From: Acinetobacter pittii
Lineage (GTDB): Bacteria > Pseudomonadota > Gammaproteobacteria > Pseudomonadales > Moraxellaceae
Assembly: GCF_034067285.1 (NCBI RefSeq)
Contig: NZ_CP139286.1
Location: 2,604,001 to 2,668,000 of the forward strand
Direction of reading: 5' to 3'
Length of the DNA stretch: 64,000 bases
Below, one piece after another: positions 33,032-44,650 of the stretch; the first letter of the stretch is position 1; each line of letters begins with the position of its first letter. The notes beneath the pieces were generated by a model that saw only the letters and a program-made list of their open reading frames with translations, was not told the origin of the DNA and did no database searches. Made by a program: the position numbers and the translations under genes.

Positions 33032-36000
33032 TTAGTTAATGACACCACTGATACCAACACGAACACTTGGTTCACCTTGTGAAGCTGCTGCAACACCACC
33101 AGTAATTGACCAACGACCATTATCAGAAGTCTTACGTAATGTCACACCAACTGCATTTTCACCGCCATGATATGCAGCACCTACTGCATAAGTATATTTA
33201 CCTGCAACGAATGGTGCATTTTCTAAAGCCATAGCTGCAGCAATACCGGCATTGGCTTTTTTCTCAACATCATCAATACGTTTATTGGTGTCATAGAACA
33301 CTTGTTGTAACTGGTCACCCAAGTTATTAATTTTATTACCAAGGTCTTGATTCGACTGGTTTAATGTGCCAATGGCATCATTAATATTGTTCTTACCAGT
33401 ACCACCAATATTGTTAGTAGTGATTGAGCCATCGTTAGGGTCAATCGTGGTATTTCCACCAATACTATTCTTGATGCTTTCAGAGATTTTATGGATTTGC
33501 CCGCCATTTACAGCTTGGTTAGAATCCTTTTTAATTTCTCCATTTTTTACACCCTGTACAACACGGTTACCGTCTTTTCCAGCCATGTTAACGCTAGTAC
33601 CACCGGTGTCTTTACCAACAGTAATTTCACCATTTTGTGTTTGCTGTTGAACCAGACCAGATTTACCTTTAGAGATGTTGTCAATATTGTTCTGAATGTT
33701 ATTAATATCAGTCGAATTTTTATCGACTTGTTTCTGAACATTCCATAATTGACCACCATTAACCGCATCTTTAGAGCCTTTTTCGACTTTACCTTCAGCA
33801 ACATTCTTCAGGTTGGTACCTTTATCCCCACCACCTAAAGTCACTGAGTTTTTATCGACATTGCCATTTTTATCTTTGTCATATTGGACAGCCTGATCAG
33901 ATAGTTTGCCAACATCTTTGCCGATTTGATCTTTAACATCGTTAATCTGTTTGTCTAACTGACCTTTGTTCACTGCATCTTTAGCATTTACACCATCTGC
34001 AACATTGGTAATTTTCTTACCACCTGCATCAATGCCATTAACTGTAATGCTTGGGCCACCTTTGATGATTAAACCTTGTTGGTTCAAGACATGACCACCG
34101 ACATTTACACTGTCGAATTTCACATCTTTAAGCATTTCAATTTTCACGCCATCTTCAGTTGTACGGGTAATAATGTTTTCACCGCTCGTTTTATCTTCAG
34201 CAGTTTTCGCATCAGCCCCACCAACAATATTCATGGTGTCGCCTAACTTACGATGCACCGCCTTACCATTGGTTGCCTTTTGATCATTTGCACCAAAGTT
34301 AAGACCTTTATTCGCCAGATCATTTACGCCATTAGTCACTTTGTCATCTACAGACTTAATTGCATCATGAACCGTGTTTTTACCCGTTCCACCAATATTC
34401 TGGGTAGTAATACTGCCATCAGAATTAACAACCGTATTCCCACCCATACTATTTTTGATGCTGTTAGAAATCTTATGAACCTGACTGCCATTCACAGCAT
34501 CTTTAGAATTTTGCGCGATTACACCATCAGCTACATTCGTAATTTTCTTACTACCAGCATTAATGCCATCTTTGGTGATACTCGGGCCATTCTTAATGGT
34601 TAAACCATTATTATTGAGTACGCTATCACCAGTAGTCACGCTATCTAAAGTTAGATCTTTCTTGGTTGAGACTTCATAGTTTGTACTACCATCTTTATTA
34701 ATAGTTTCTTTTACGACAAGGTTATTGCCTTCAGATACCGTGCTTTTTGCTTTAGTTGCAGTATTTTTAACTTCACTAATTGCATCATTAATATTGTTTT
34801 TACCTGTTCCACCAATATTATTGGTAGTCAGGCTGCCATCCGGATTAACAACCGTATTTCCGCCAATACTATTTTTGATACTGTTAGAAATCTTGTGAAT
34901 CTGACTGCCATTTACTGCTTCTTTTGATGTCGCTGAAATATTGCCAGCTTTAACATTATCTAAAACCGTACCGTCCTTACCTTTTAAGGTAACCTTGTCT
35001 TTAGTTTTGACATCGTCATATTTCACTGCTGCATCATCAGTTGCATTTTGCTTAGCAGCAAGATTGTCCAACTGACCTTTGTTCACGGCATCTTTGACAT
35101 TTACACCATCAGCTACATTGGTAACCTTCTTACCACCTGCATTGATACCATCTTTAGTGATGCTTGGACCTTCTTTAATCGTCAGACCATTATTGTTCAA
35201 GGTCGTATTGCCAGTCGTTACGCTGTCAAACTTCGAGTCTTTTAACAATTCAATCTGAATACCGTCTTTGGTCGTACGGGTAATAACATTCTCACCACTG
35301 GTTTTAGCTGCTGGCGTTGAAGCTGCTGCTCCACCCACAATGTTTAGCTTCTCACCTAATTTACGGTGTACGTCTGCTCCACTATTACCAGCAAAGTTCA
35401 AGCCCTTGTTTTCAAGCTCACTCTTGGTGCTGTCAATCTTGGTGTTCAGCTCAGACTTGGTGTCTCTAATCTGGGTCGTGAGCTGATCTTTTGTATTATT
35501 TAACTTGGTGTTAGTGTCCGTGATCTGGTTGCCCAAATCTTTCTTGGCATCATTCAGGTTCTTGTTGGTATCAGCAATCTGGTTACCCAAGTCTTTTTTC
35601 GTATCATTCAACTTGGTGTTGGTATCAGTAATCTTGCTGTCCAAACCGGTTTTAACTTTAGTTAACTGGTCAACGTTTACTGCATCTTTACCATTTACAC
35701 CATCAGCTACATTGGTAATTTTCTTATTACCTGCATTGATGCCGTCTTTAGTGATGCTTGGACCTTCTTTAATCGTCAGACCATTATTGTTCAAAATCGT
35801 GTTGCCAGTCGTTACGCTGTCAAACTTCGAGTCTTTTAATAACTCAATCTGAATACCATCTTTGGTCGTACGGGTAATAACATTCTCACCACTGGTTTTA
35901 GCCGCTGGCGTTAAAGCTGCTGCTCCACCCACAATGTTTAGCTTCTCACCCAGTTTACGGTGTACGTCTGCTCCACTATTACCAGCAAAGTTCAAGCCTT

Positions 36001-39000
36001 TATCAGTAAGGTCATTTACACCGTTGGTTACTTTGTCATCTACAGATTTAATTGCATCATTAATATTGTTTTTACCTGTTCCACCAATATTATTGGTAGT
36101 CAGGCTGCCATCCGGATTAACAACCGTATTTCCGCCAATACTATTTTTGATACTGTTAGAAATCTTGTGAATCTGACTGCCATTTACTGCTTCTTTTGAT
36201 GTCGCTGAAATATTGCCAGCTTTAACATTATCTAAAACCGTACCGTCCTTACCTTTTAAGGTAACCTTGTCTTTAGTTTTGACATCGTCATATTTCACTG
36301 CTGCATCATCAGTTGCATTTTGCTTAGCAGCAAGATTGTCCAACTGACCTTTGTTCACGGCATCTTTGACATTTACACCATCAGCTACATTGGTAACCTT
36401 CTTACCACCTGCATTGATACCATCTTTAGTGATGCTTGGACCTTCTTTAATCGTCAGACCATTATTGTTCAAGGTCGTATTGCCAGTCGTTACGCTGTCA
36501 AACTTCGAGTCTTTTAACAATTCAATCTGAATACCGTCTTTGGTCGTACGGGTAATAACATTCTCACCACTGGTTTTAGCTGCTGGCGTTGAAGCTGCTG
36601 CTCCACCCACAATGTTTAGCTTCTCACCTAATTTACGGTGTACGTCTGCTCCACTATTACCAGCAAAGTTCAAGCCCTTGTTTTCAAGCTCACTCTTGGT
36701 GCTGTCAATCTTGGTGTTCAGCTCAGACTTGGTGTCTCTAATCTGGGTCGTGAGCTGATCTTTTGTATTATTTAACTTGGTGTTAGTGTCCGTGATCTGG
36801 TTGCCCAAATCTTTCTTGGCATCATTCAGGTTCTTGTTGGTATCAGCAATCTGGTTACCCAAGTCTTTTTTCGTATCATTCAACTTGGTGTTGGTATCAG
36901 TAATCTTGCTGTCCAAACCGGTTTTAACTTTAGTTAACTGGTCAACGTTTACTGCATCTTTACCATTTACACCATCAGCTACATTGGTAATTTTCTTATT
37001 ACCTGCATTGATGCCGTCTTTAGTGATGCTTGGACCTTCTTTAATCGTCAGACCATTATTGTTCAAAATCGTGTTGCCAGTCGTTACGCTGTCAAACTTC
37101 GAGTCTTTTAATAACTCAATCTGAATACCATCTTTGGTCGTACGGGTAATAACATTCTCACCACTGGTTTTAGCTGCTGGCGTTGAAGCTGCTGCTCCAC
37201 CCACAATGTTTAGCTTCTCACCTAATTTACGGTGTACGTCTGCTCCACTATTACCAGCAAAGTTCAAGCCCTTGTTTTCAAGCTCACTCTTGGTGCTGTC
37301 AATCTTGGTGTTCAGTTCGGTTTTGGTATTCGTAATCGTATTGTTCAGCTCAGACTTGGTGTCTCTAATCTGAGTCGTGAGCTGATCTTTTGTATTATTT
37401 AGCTTGGTGTTGGTGTCCGTGATCTGGTTGCCCAAATCTTTCTTGGCATCATTCAGGTTCTTGTTGGTATCAGCAATCTGGTTACCCAAGTCTTTTTTCG
37501 TATCATTCAACTTGGTGTTGGTATCAGTAATCTTGCTGTCCAAACCGGTTTTAACTTTAGTTAACTGGTCAACGTTTACTGCATCTTTACCATTTACACC
37601 ATCAGCTACATTGGTAATTTTCTTATTACCTGCATTGATGCCGTCTTTAGTGATGCTTGGACCTTCTTTAATCGTCAGACCATTATTGTTCAAAATCGTG
37701 TTGCCAGTCGTTACGCTGTCAAACTTCGAGTCTTTTAATAACTCAATCTGAATACCATCTTTGGTCGTACGGGTAATAACATTCTCACCACTGGTTTTAG
37801 CTGCTGGCGTTGAAGCTGCTGCTCCACCCACAATGTTTAGCTTCTCACCTAATTTACGGTGTACGTCTGCTCCACTATTACCAGCAAAGTTCAAGCCCTT
37901 GTTTTCAAGCTCACTCTTGGTGCTGTCAATCTTGGTGTTCAGTTCGGTTTTGGTATTCGTAATCGTATTGTTCAGCTCAGACTTGGTGTCTCTAATCTGA
38001 GTCGTGAGCTGATCTTTTGTATTATTTAGCTTGGTGTTGGTGTCCGTGATCTGGTTGCCCAAATCTTTCTTGGCATCATTCAGGTTCTTGTTGGTATCAG
38101 CAATCTGGTTACCCAAATCAGTTTTCGTATCATTAAACTTCTGATTTAAATTTGTAATATTTTGGGTATTTTGATTAACACGACCATCCACATTTTTAAG
38201 CTGACGAACTGTAACCGCATCTGAGTCTGCTGACCCATCTTCAACATTGGTAACACGGCGCTCTTTTCCTGCGGAACCAACAGAGATCACACCATTAGAC
38301 ATAGATGCGTCGCGATTTGTAAGAAATGAATTTCCTTTAGCTTGGGTTGCAACAGCATCTTGGCCAAGCGCAACACTATTTTCAGCTTCTACTCGGCTAC
38401 GTGCACCTAACGCAACACCACCACTCACCATAGACTGAGCATTTTGGCCTACAGCAACAGCGTTTTCTTGATCAGCAATTGCACCACCACCAATTGCGGC
38501 TGAGTTTTTACCTGCAGCTTTAGCATTTTTACCAATAGCTGCTGCATTGTCACCCGTTGCTTGAGCACCACTACCAATTGCAGCTGAGCTATTTCCAGTT
38601 GCTTTCGCCCCTTCACCAGGATTGTTACCTGAACCAATTGCTGTTGAATTTATACCTGAAGCGAATGAGTTAATCCCCATTGCCGAAGCACCATCACCAG
38701 TAGCTTGTGCAACAGCACCAAATGCAGCTGCACCTTTACCAGAGGCATTTGACATGACACCAAATGCAGAGGAAGCATCGCCAGTCGCTTTAGAAGTCAT
38801 ACCAAAAGCAGAAGAAAATGCACCTGTACCTACAGCCTGAACACCAACAGCTGTTGAACCATGATTGGCTTCTGTTGTTGGATATTGACCAGCTTTAAGT
38901 ACACCACCCGTAATTTCAGTATAAGTTTTACTTAATTCAGCATCACGTGCGATTTTATCAACATCATCACCACCAATTGCTACAGATGAGTTACCACGGG

Positions 39001-40456
39001 CAATCACGTCTGCACCAATCGAAATAGACTGATCTCCAATTGCTTTGGTCTGATCACCAATCGCAATCGATTGATTACTATTGACCCCTTCAGCACCTTT
39101 GGTCGATGCGTTACGGCCAATAGCTACATCACCACGACCTACGGATTGGCTACTACTTCCCATTGAAATAGCACCAGAACCTGAAGCTTGTGCATTCCCA
39201 CCTACTGCTACTGCATCACGCCCCCTTGCAGAAGCATTAACACCCACTGCAATAGAATTAAGTCCAGTAGCGCCATCATTTTCAAAGTTGCCGCCTTGCT
39301 GACCATAATCATTAATACTGACATAGTGGGTACGAGCAGCTTTTAGCTGACGAATTGTAGCGGCATCTGAATCAGCTGCACCATCCGCAACATTCTGAAT
39401 ACGGCGTTCATTACCAACATCACCAACAGACAATACACCAGTTGGTGCAGGTTTTTTAGTTAAAAAACTTGCGCCAGTTGCTTGAGTTGCCTTTGAATCT
39501 TTACCCAGAGCAATACTATTTTCTGCTTCTGAACGAGCCCCTTTGCCGATGGCAACCCCACCTTCATAAGCTGCTTCAGCTTGGTCACCAATTACAACGG
39601 CATTATCTTTTTGAGCTTTTGCCCCAGTACCAATTGCTACTGACTTTTTACCTTTTGACTCTGAAAAAGCACCAAGCGCTAAAGCATTTTCTTCTGTAGC
39701 AACAGCACCGCCACCAAATGCAATTGAATCTTTACCTGTGGCTTTCGTTGCCATTTTAGGTTGATAAGCTGCGCCAGCTTGCCCCGCCACAGCATCTGCA
39801 TTTTCAATATCAGGTGAACCAATAGCAATTGAGCGATAACCTTCTGCTGTTGCAGAGTGGCCAATCGCTAATGACCCCTTACCTGTCGCTGCTGCTACGT
39901 TACCAATTGCTTGTGAAAAATCAGCAGTTGCAGCTGACTGACGCCCAACTGCAAGAGCAGTGTTTCCAGAAGATAATGCTCCAGTGCCAATGGCAACCCC
40001 TGAAATACCTTGAGTCGTTGCATAAGAACCAATTGCGGTTCCCAAGCCTTTCTCAACTACGGCTCCCGTACCAACACTCACAGATCCTCCTTGTTTAAGT
40101 GCTCCTGCATAAGGACCTGTTGTGTTGTTATATGGGTTATTACGGTTTGCAATATTTGAGCTTGTTCTATCTTGAGTTTGAGCTCCACAACCAATAGCAA
40201 TATCTTTTGTATTTGCAGTATTAGCACCACCCTCACGACAAGAAGTAGTACCGGAAATAGAAGTTCCGGCCCCAAGTCCTCCCTCTGTATTTGTCGCTGC
40301 AAAAGCAGTAGCAGAAAAACTAATTGCTCCCACAAAAATAGCAGCCGATACATTTAAAGTTTTTGATTTAGTCTTTGTTTTACCTTTCGCAAGTTCAGAT
40401 GTTGCAACCCATGCTCCGATCGAAGCATTCCAAACTACTTTATATACTTTATTCAT
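33032..40456 (-). CDS. ata: Trimeric autotransporter adhesin (Ata)
   Basis: 2474-aa surface adhesin. An extended signal peptide ([20 protein letters not shown]..., about 1-54, ending SATAFA) targets it to the Sec/Bam route. A YadA-like head with many AxGxxAxA repeats (SIAIG, AVAIG) spans about 55-720 and contains RGD at residues 441-443. Neck motifs (DAVTVRQL) lead into a long coiled-coil stalk with five near-identical modules ([20 protein letters not shown]) and one diverged module. The C-terminal YadA anchor (about 2400-2474) ends GISGVIN. The ATCC 17978 protein is, from memory, about 1.9 thousand residues, so this allele has an expanded stalk. It functions in adhesion to matrix proteins and in biofilm. 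Confidence 0.93.
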   Translation of the reverse strand: MNKVYKVVWNASIGAWVATSELAKGKTKTKSKTLNVSAAIFVGAISFSATAFAATNTEGGLGAGTSISGTTSCREGGANTANTKDIAIGCGAQTQDRTSSNIANRNNPYNNTTGPYAGALKQGGSVSVGTGAVVEKGLGTAIGSYATTQGISGVAIGTGALSSGNTALAVGRQSAATADFSQAIGNVAAATGKGSLAIGHSATAEGYRSIAIGSPDIENADAVAGQAGAAYQPKMATKATGKDSIAFGGGAVATEENALALGAFSESKGKKSVAIGTGAKAQKDNAVVIGDQAEAAYEGGVAIGKGARSEAENSIALGKDSKATQATGASFLTKKPAPTGVLSVGDVGNERRIQNVADGAADSDAATIRQLKAARTHYVSINDYGQQGGNFENDGATGLNSIAVGVNASARGRDAVAVGGNAQASGSGAISMGSSSQSVGRGDVAIGRNASTKGAEGVNSNQSIAIGDQTKAIGDQSISIGADVIARGNSSVAIGGDDVDKIARDAELSKTYTEITGGVLKAGQYPTTEANHGSTAVGVQAVGTGAFSSAFGMTSKATGDASSAFGVMSNASGKGAAAFGAVAQATGDGASAMGINSFASGINSTAIGSGNNPGEGAKATGNSSAAIGSGAQATGDNAAAIGKNAKAAGKNSAAIGGGAIADQENAVAVGQNAQSMVSGGVALGARSRVEAENSVALGQDAVATQAKGNSFLTNRDASMSNGVISVGSAGKERRVTNVEDGSADSDAVTVRQLKNVDGRVNQNTQNITNLNQKFNDTKTDLGNQIADTNKNLNDAKKDLGNQITDTNTKLNNTKDQLTTQIRDTKSELNNTITNTKTELNTKIDSTKSELENKGLNFAGNSGADVHRKLGEKLNIVGGAAASTPAAKTSGENVITRTTKDGIQIELLKDSKFDSVTTGNTILNNNGLTIKEGPSITKDGINAGNKKITNVADGVNGKDAVNVDQLTKVKTGLDSKITDTNTKLNDTKKDLGNQIADTNKNLNDAKKDLGNQITDTNTKLNNTKDQLTTQIRDTKSELNNTITNTKTELNTKIDSTKSELENKGLNFAGNSGADVHRKLGEKLNIVGGAAASTPAAKTSGENVITRTTKDGIQIELLKDSKFDSVTTGNTILNNNGLTIKEGPSITKDGINAGNKKITNVADGVNGKDAVNVDQLTKVKTGLDSKITDTNTKLNDTKKDLGNQIADTNKNLNDAKKDLGNQITDTNTKLNNTKDQLTTQIRDTKSELNTKIDSTKSELENKGLNFAGNSGADVHRKLGEKLNIVGGAAASTPAAKTSGENVITRTTKDGIQIELLKDSKFDSVTTGNTTLNNNGLTIKEGPSITKDGINAGGKKVTNVADGVNVKDAVNKGQLDNLAAKQNATDDAAVKYDDVKTKDKVTLKGKDGTVLDNVKAGNISATSKEAVNGSQIHKISNSIKNSIGGNTVVNPDGSLTTNNIGGTGKNNINDAIKSVDDKVTNGVNDLTDKGLNFAGNSGADVHRKLGEKLNIVGGAAALTPAAKTSGENVITRTTKDGIQIELLKDSKFDSVTTGNTILNNNGLTIKEGPSITKDGINAGNKKITNVADGVNGKDAVNVDQLTKVKTGLDSKITDTNTKLNDTKKDLGNQIADTNKNLNDAKKDLGNQITDTNTKLNNTKDQLTTQIRDTKSELNTKIDSTKSELENKGLNFAGNSGADVHRKLGEKLNIVGGAAASTPAAKTSGENVITRTTKDGIQIELLKDSKFDSVTTGNTTLNNNGLTIKEGPSITKDGINAGGKKVTNVADGVNVKDAVNKGQLDNLAAKQNATDDAAVKYDDVKTKDKVTLKGKDGTVLDNVKAGNISATSKEAVNGSQIHKISNSIKNSIGGNTVVNPDGSLTTNNIGGTGKNNINDAISEVKNTATKAKSTVSEGNNLVVKETINKDGSTNYEVSTKKDLTLDSVTTGDSVLNNNGLTIKNGPSITKDGINAGSKKITNVADGVIAQNSKDAVNGSQVHKISNSIKNSMGGNTVVNSDGSITTQNIGGTGKNTVHDAIKSVDDKVTNGVNDLANKGLNFGANDQKATNGKAVHRKLGDTMNIVGGADAKTAEDKTSGENIITRTTEDGVKIEMLKDVKFDSVNVGGHVLNQQGLIIKGGPSITVNGIDAGGKKITNVADGVNAKDAVNKGQLDKQINDVKDQIGKDVGKLSDQAVQYDKDKNGNVDKNSVTLGGGDKGTNLKNVAEGKVEKGSKDAVNGGQLWNVQKQVDKNSTDINNIQNNIDNISKGKSGLVQQQTQNGEITVGKDTGGTSVNMAGKDGNRVVQGVKNGEIKKDSNQAVNGGQIHKISESIKNSIGGNTTIDPNDGSITTNNIGGTGKNNINDAIGTLNQSNQDLGNKINNLGDQLQQVFYDTNKRIDDVEKKANAGIAAAMALENAPFVAGKYTYAVGAAYHGGENAVGVTLRKTSDNGRWSITGGVAAASQGEPSVRVGISGVIN
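34777..37262. repeat. Long in-frame direct repeat in ata, offset 1272 bp
   Basis: Bases 34777 to about 35990 recur at 36049 to about 37262 with only scattered differences (for example near 35900 versus 37172). The offset, 1272 bp, equals 424 codons, so the frame is kept. The boundary at the left is sharp at TAATTGCATCAT. Confidence 0.85.
36712..38116. repeat. Tandem 627-bp (209-codon) repeat in the ata stalk
   Basis: About 2.2 copies of a 627-bp unit, nearly identical at DNA level. Other copies of the module (those starting near 35387 and 36659) lack 33 bp encoding [11 protein letters not shown]. All length differences are multiples of three. Confidence 0.85.
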
Positions 40457-41320
40457 AAAACTTCTCAGACAAATATCAAAAACAAAGACTCCTAAAAATG
40501 TTGTTAAAAAACATTTTTAGTTTTTTTGTGAGCGGAAAAAAGAGGCGGCATCCTAATGGAATAATTTTTTAAGGTAAATGTAGAGTTGGGGAAATTGAGC
40601 AAAAACGAGACACATATCACAAAATAATAGAATTAATACAAATATTAAGCATTTGATTATTATTAAAAAAAGAGAAATAAAGACTAAAATGTATCTAAAT
40701 GTTAGCATTAAGTAACATTAGGTAACTATAGAATATATACTCTAAAAAAATAAAAATTAATAACTATAAATTAGTTTATATAAATAATTTATTTTCCAAT
40801 TAATATACAAATGCTCTTTTAATTAAAATATTCAATTTTATTTATTAATAAAAAATAAAAAGCTAACAATATATGCACTAGAGATGGTTTATTATCTCAC
40901 CACATTAGACTATATACTCTAAAAACTATTAATTAAGATTAAGCAAAATAATAAATTTTAAATACACTATTTTAGTGATTGTTATAAATTACCCAAACAC
41001 ATCTATAAACTTTTATCTTAGCATTAGCTACTTTCTTCTATAGCGTTTTTTTCATTCAATAAAAACTATTAAATAATAACCCTAAGCACATGACTTTAGT
41101 AAAAAATATAGATAAGATTATTAAATTTAGATGCTTTATTGATATCAAAATAGTTTTATTGTTCAACTCTATTAAACCAATGATTTTCTTATTTTTTCAA
41201 AAAAAGTTGACTAAATTAGTCATTTTTTCCACATTTTCTCTAGTAAGGCCCTTGTAATTTTTAAAATACACATCACTATAAAAAACATGGCAACCTCGTT
41301 GTCACTCATTAGGAGTGCCC
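40457..41320. promoter_or_regulatory. Long AT-rich divergent region between ata and lon
   Basis: 864 bp without a credible gene. It is strongly AT-rich with many short T and A runs. TATATACTCTAAAAA occurs twice (40734-40748 and 40911-40925). It must contain the promoters of ata (leftward) and lon (rightward). AGGAG at 41311-41315 is the lon ribosome binding site. From memory, H-NS represses ata in A. baumannii, which would fit this composition. Confidence 0.6.
40492..40520 (-). promoter_or_regulatory. Stem-loop in the ata 5' untranslated region
   Basis: Perfect 11-bp stem CTAAAAATGTT / AACATTTTTAG with a 7-base loop, 36-64 bases upstream of the ata start. On the plus strand it is followed by seven T residues; on the ata strand it is followed by AGGAGTC, well before the actual ribosome binding site GAGAAG. 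Confidence 0.5.
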
Positions 41321-43750
41321 ATGTCTGAACTTATTATGAATGAAAAAACTGACTTAGAGCCTCAGGTTCCAAGTGTATTACCACTTTTAGCGTTGCGCGA
41401 TGTCGTGGTTTATCCACACATGCAAATTGCGTTATTCGTGGGTCGTGAAAAATCGATCAATGCAGTTGATGTGGCTCGTAACAGTGACAATTTAGTATTT
41501 GTAGTTGCGCAAAAAGATTCGCTTACAGAAGAAATTGATCACGATAACCTTTATCAGTACGGAACTGTCGCTAAGATTGTTCAAGTCGTAAATCATGAGA
41601 ATGATGAAAACTGTATTAAAGTACTTATTGAAGGTTTACATCGCTCTAAACTTGAAAAAATTATCGATGAAGATAGTCATTTGACTGCTGAGCACAGCTT
41701 AAGTCCAATGACAATTAACGTAGATAAAGCTACTCAAGAAACTCGTTTGCAAGAGTTACGTACTTTATTTGCTCAATATGCTGAAGCAAAATTACGTAAT
41801 GCGCGTGAACTCGTTGCTGCGGCTAATAAAATTGAAGACTTGCTACAGCTCATGTTCTTCGTAGCAACACGTGTGCCTCTAAATATTGAAATTAAACAGA
41901 AGTTTTTAGAGTACGATGAGTTTGAAGCACATTTGCAAGAGCTGATGAACTACTTGGTAAATCAATCTGCAGAACAGCAAATTGAACAAACTTTGCATGA
42001 CAGCGTAAAACGCCAAATGGAAAAAAACCAACGTGAATACTTTCTAAATGAAAAAATGAAAGTCATTCAACGTGAACTTTCCGACATGAATGGCGGTGCT
42101 GAAGATGACGTTGCTGAAATAGAGAAACGTCTTGCTGAAGCTGATTTACCTGAACACGTACGTAAAAAAGCTGAAGCTGAGTTCCGTAAGCTTAAAGCAA
42201 TGCAACCTGCCTCTAGTGAAGCTGCTGTTGTACGTAACTATCTAGAAGTAATTTTAGATACGCCGTGGAATAAAGCGAGCAAAGTAAGTATTAACCTTGC
42301 CAAAGCACAGGAAATTCTCGATACCGATCACTACGGCTTAGATGACGTTAAAGATCGTATTGTTGAATACTTAGCTGTTCAGTCACGTGTTAAAAAGCTC
42401 AAAGGTCCAATTCTATGTTTAGTAGGCCCTCCGGGTGTAGGTAAAACTTCACTTGGTGAGTCTGTAGCGAAAGCAACAGGTCGTGAGTTTGTTCGTATGG
42501 CACTCGGTGGTGTACGTGACGAAGCTGAAATTCGTGGTCACCGTCGTACTTATATTGGTGCGATGCCAGGTAAAATCGTGCAATCTTTAACAAAAGTTGG
42601 CGTGAAGAACCCATTGTTCTTACTCGACGAAATTGACAAGATGGCACAAGACTACCGTGGCGATCCTGCTTCTGCATTGCTTGAAGTATTAGATCCATCA
42701 CAAAACAATAAGTTCAACGATCACTATTTAGATCTTGATCTTGACCTATCTGAAGTGATGTTTATCTGTACTGCAAACAGTATGAATATTCCAGAAGCAT
42801 TGCTAGACCGTATGGAAGTGATTCGTCTACCGGGTTATACCGAAGATGAAAAAGTTAACATTGCTGAACGTTACCTTGTTCCAAAAGCAATTAAGAACAA
42901 TGGACTACGTGCAAAAGAGTTAACAATCCATGAAGAAGCGATTCGTGACATTGTTCAACGCTACACACGTGAAGCTGGTGTACGTAATTTAGAACGTGAA
43001 GTGTCTAAAATTGCACGTAAGGTAGTAAAAGAAGCCGTAAGTAAAAAGTCTAAAAACTTACAGCTTGATGTGACTTCTGCCAATCTTCCAGAATACTTAG
43101 GTCCACACAAGTTTGACTTTGGTATTGCAGAAGATGAAGCTCAAGTAGGACGCGTCAATGGTCTAGCTTGGACATCTGTAGGTGGTGAGTTACTTACTAT
43201 TGAAGTTGCAGCTGTAAAAGGTAAAGGTAAATTCATTACGACCGGTTCACTCGGCGACGTTATGAAAGAATCTATTACTACAGCAATGACTTTAGTACGT
43301 ACACGCGCTGATGAATTAGGTATTGAAGCTTCTCGTTTTGAAGAAACTGATGTACATGTTCACTTACCTGAAGGTGCAACACCAAAAGATGGCCCATCTG
43401 CTGGTTTAGCATTAACAACTGCGCTTGTATCAGCATTTACAGGTATTGCAATTCGTCCTGATATTGCAATGACTGGTGAAACAAGCTTAGGTGGTCGTGC
43501 AATGCGTATTGGTGGCTTAAAAGAAAAACTTCTTGCAGCACACCGCGGTGGAATCAAGCTTGTCTTTATTCCTCAAGATAACGTTCGTGACTTGGCAGAA
43601 ATTCCTGCGAATGTTAAAGAAGGTTTGGAAATCAAAGCTGTGAAAAGTATTGATGACATCTTACCTTTAGCATTAGTTTCGATGCCAAAACCTTTGCCTA
43701 AAACACCGATTGTGAAACCGGTGGAAGGTTCAAAAGCAGCACGTCACTAA
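41321..43750 (+). CDS. lon: ATP-dependent protease Lon
   Basis: 809-aa AAA+ serine protease for misfolded and regulatory proteins. The N-terminal LON domain starts VLPLLALRDVVVYPHMQIAL. The ATPase has Walker A GPPGVGKTSL and Walker B LFLLDEIDKM. The protease domain has the catalytic Ser in KDGPSAGLAL and the Lys in GGLKEKLLAAHRGG. The ATG at 41321 lies 5 bases after AGGAG; an in-frame GTG at 41315 overlaps this site and is rejected. A UUCG-loop terminator follows. Confidence 0.97.
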   Translation: MSELIMNEKTDLEPQVPSVLPLLALRDVVVYPHMQIALFVGREKSINAVDVARNSDNLVFVVAQKDSLTEEIDHDNLYQYGTVAKIVQVVNHENDENCIKVLIEGLHRSKLEKIIDEDSHLTAEHSLSPMTINVDKATQETRLQELRTLFAQYAEAKLRNARELVAAANKIEDLLQLMFFVATRVPLNIEIKQKFLEYDEFEAHLQELMNYLVNQSAEQQIEQTLHDSVKRQMEKNQREYFLNEKMKVIQRELSDMNGGAEDDVAEIEKRLAEADLPEHVRKKAEAEFRKLKAMQPASSEAAVVRNYLEVILDTPWNKASKVSINLAKAQEILDTDHYGLDDVKDRIVEYLAVQSRVKKLKGPILCLVGPPGVGKTSLGESVAKATGREFVRMALGGVRDEAEIRGHRRTYIGAMPGKIVQSLTKVGVKNPLFLLDEIDKMAQDYRGDPASALLEVLDPSQNNKFNDHYLDLDLDLSEVMFICTANSMNIPEALLDRMEVIRLPGYTEDEKVNIAERYLVPKAIKNNGLRAKELTIHEEAIRDIVQRYTREAGVRNLEREVSKIARKVVKEAVSKKSKNLQLDVTSANLPEYLGPHKFDFGIAEDEAQVGRVNGLAWTSVGGELLTIEVAAVKGKGKFITTGSLGDVMKESITTAMTLVRTRADELGIEASRFEETDVHVHLPEGATPKDGPSAGLALTTALVSAFTGIAIRPDIAMTGETSLGGRAMRIGGLKEKLLAAHRGGIKLVFIPQDNVRDLAEIPANVKEGLEIKAVKSIDDILPLALVSMPKPLPKTPIVKPVEGSKAARH

Positions 43751-43760
43751 TTAAAAATAA

Positions 43761-43790
43761 AAAAGAGAGAGCTTCGGCTCTCTTTTTTTT
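43761..43790 (+). terminator. Intrinsic terminator of lon
   Basis: AGAGAGC-TTCG-GCTCTCT stem with a stable tetraloop followed by eight T residues. Confidence 0.9.
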
Positions 43791-43884
43791 GTTACACAAT
43801 TTGATTGAAAAATATCCAACCATCCTCATAATAGGTATTAAGAGTATTTAATTACTTTAAGTATTCTTCGTTATCTCTTCTTTT

Positions 43885-43980
43885 ATAGATAACCTTGTTT
43901 TTATTCTCTATGATCATCTGAACTCCAGACAGATGATCATTTGATCGCAGTCCAACACAGTTTTTTGGACTGCGTTTTTT
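43885..43980 (+). ncRNA. Candidate small RNA between lon and rlmH
   Basis: A second complete terminator lies 160 bp beyond the lon terminator with no protein gene between. The segment has two hairpins: TGATCATCTG / CAGATGATCA (43911-43939) and CGCAGTCCAA / TTGGACTGCG (43946-43974) followed by TTTTTT. A TATAGAT -10-like element lies at 43884-43890, but no good -35 is seen. The 5' end is a guess. Alternatively it is a backup terminator or a leader element of rlmH. Confidence 0.35.
43945..43980 (+). terminator. Orphan intrinsic terminator before rlmH
   Basis: Ten-bp stem (CGCAGTCCAA at 43946-43955, TTGGACTGCG at 43965-43974) with a run of six T residues at 43975-43980. No coding region ends between this and the lon terminator. 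Confidence 0.8.
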
Positions 43981-44058
43981 ATGCCTGTCTTTTAAGATCA
44001 TCAGATGTTTTCATTCCTCAGGTATAATGCGCCAGCTGTTTTTGAATGAATAGATAAT

Positions 44059-44538
44059 ATGAAAATTCGTATTCTGACCATTGGTCAAAAAATGCCTGCT
44101 TGGGTTCTTACTGGTTTTGAAGATTATTTCAAACGCATCCAACCTTTTGTTCAAACCCAAGTCATTGAACTGCCTATGGCCAAACGTGGTAAGAATGATT
44201 CAGAAGCAGATATTTTAAAATATTGCCAAGTTGAAGGTGAAAGTATTTTAAATACTTTAAAACCGAATGAAACTTTAATTGCACTAGAAGTTGGTGGTCG
44301 TGAACTCAGTACAGAAAAACTAGCTGAGACAATGAAACAGTGGATGCTTGAAGGTAATGATGTAGCTCTCGCAATTGGCGGCCCAGATGGTTTATCAGAT
44401 CAAGTACGTAAAGCTGCCGCATGGCATTGGTCACTTTCAAAACTTACGATGCCTCACCCTTTGGTACGTGTTTTATTAATCGAGCAACTATATCGGGCGA
44501 TGAGTATTAATCATAATCACCCTTATCATCGTGCATAA
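44059..44538 (+). CDS. rlmH: 23S rRNA pseudouridine-1915 N3-methyltransferase
   Basis: 159-aa SPOUT-family methyltransferase (YbeA) acting on 70S ribosomes. LIALEVGGRELSTEKLAE, LAIGGPDGLSDQVRKAA and the C-terminal knot RVLLIEQLYRAMSINHNHPY are diagnostic. The length is typical (155-160 aa). The usual partner rsfS is not next to it here. Confidence 0.95.
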   Translation: MKIRILTIGQKMPAWVLTGFEDYFKRIQPFVQTQVIELPMAKRGKNDSEADILKYCQVEGESILNTLKPNETLIALEVGGRELSTEKLAETMKQWMLEGNDVALAIGGPDGLSDQVRKAAAWHWSLSKLTMPHPLVRVLLIEQLYRAMSINHNHPYHRA

Positions 44539-44650
44539 AAGGAACAAACGTTTCATTTTAAGAACAATCCGTTGAAATCTGGATACTTTTAACATGTCCT
44601 GATTTTGGCATAATAACTATTATTCTGCTTTTCAAATCAGGTGTAATGAA

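Noticed and set aside
35048..38000. Repeated sets of plus-strand open frames inside ata
   Set aside because: They are exact antisense shadows of the repeated stalk modules, have no ribosome binding sites, and copy the 1272- and 627-bp periods of ata.
34777..38116. Regular repeats that could be taken for a CRISPR array or a mobile element
   Set aside because: The units are hundreds of bases long, in frame with a coding sequence and without spacers, inverted ends or transposase.
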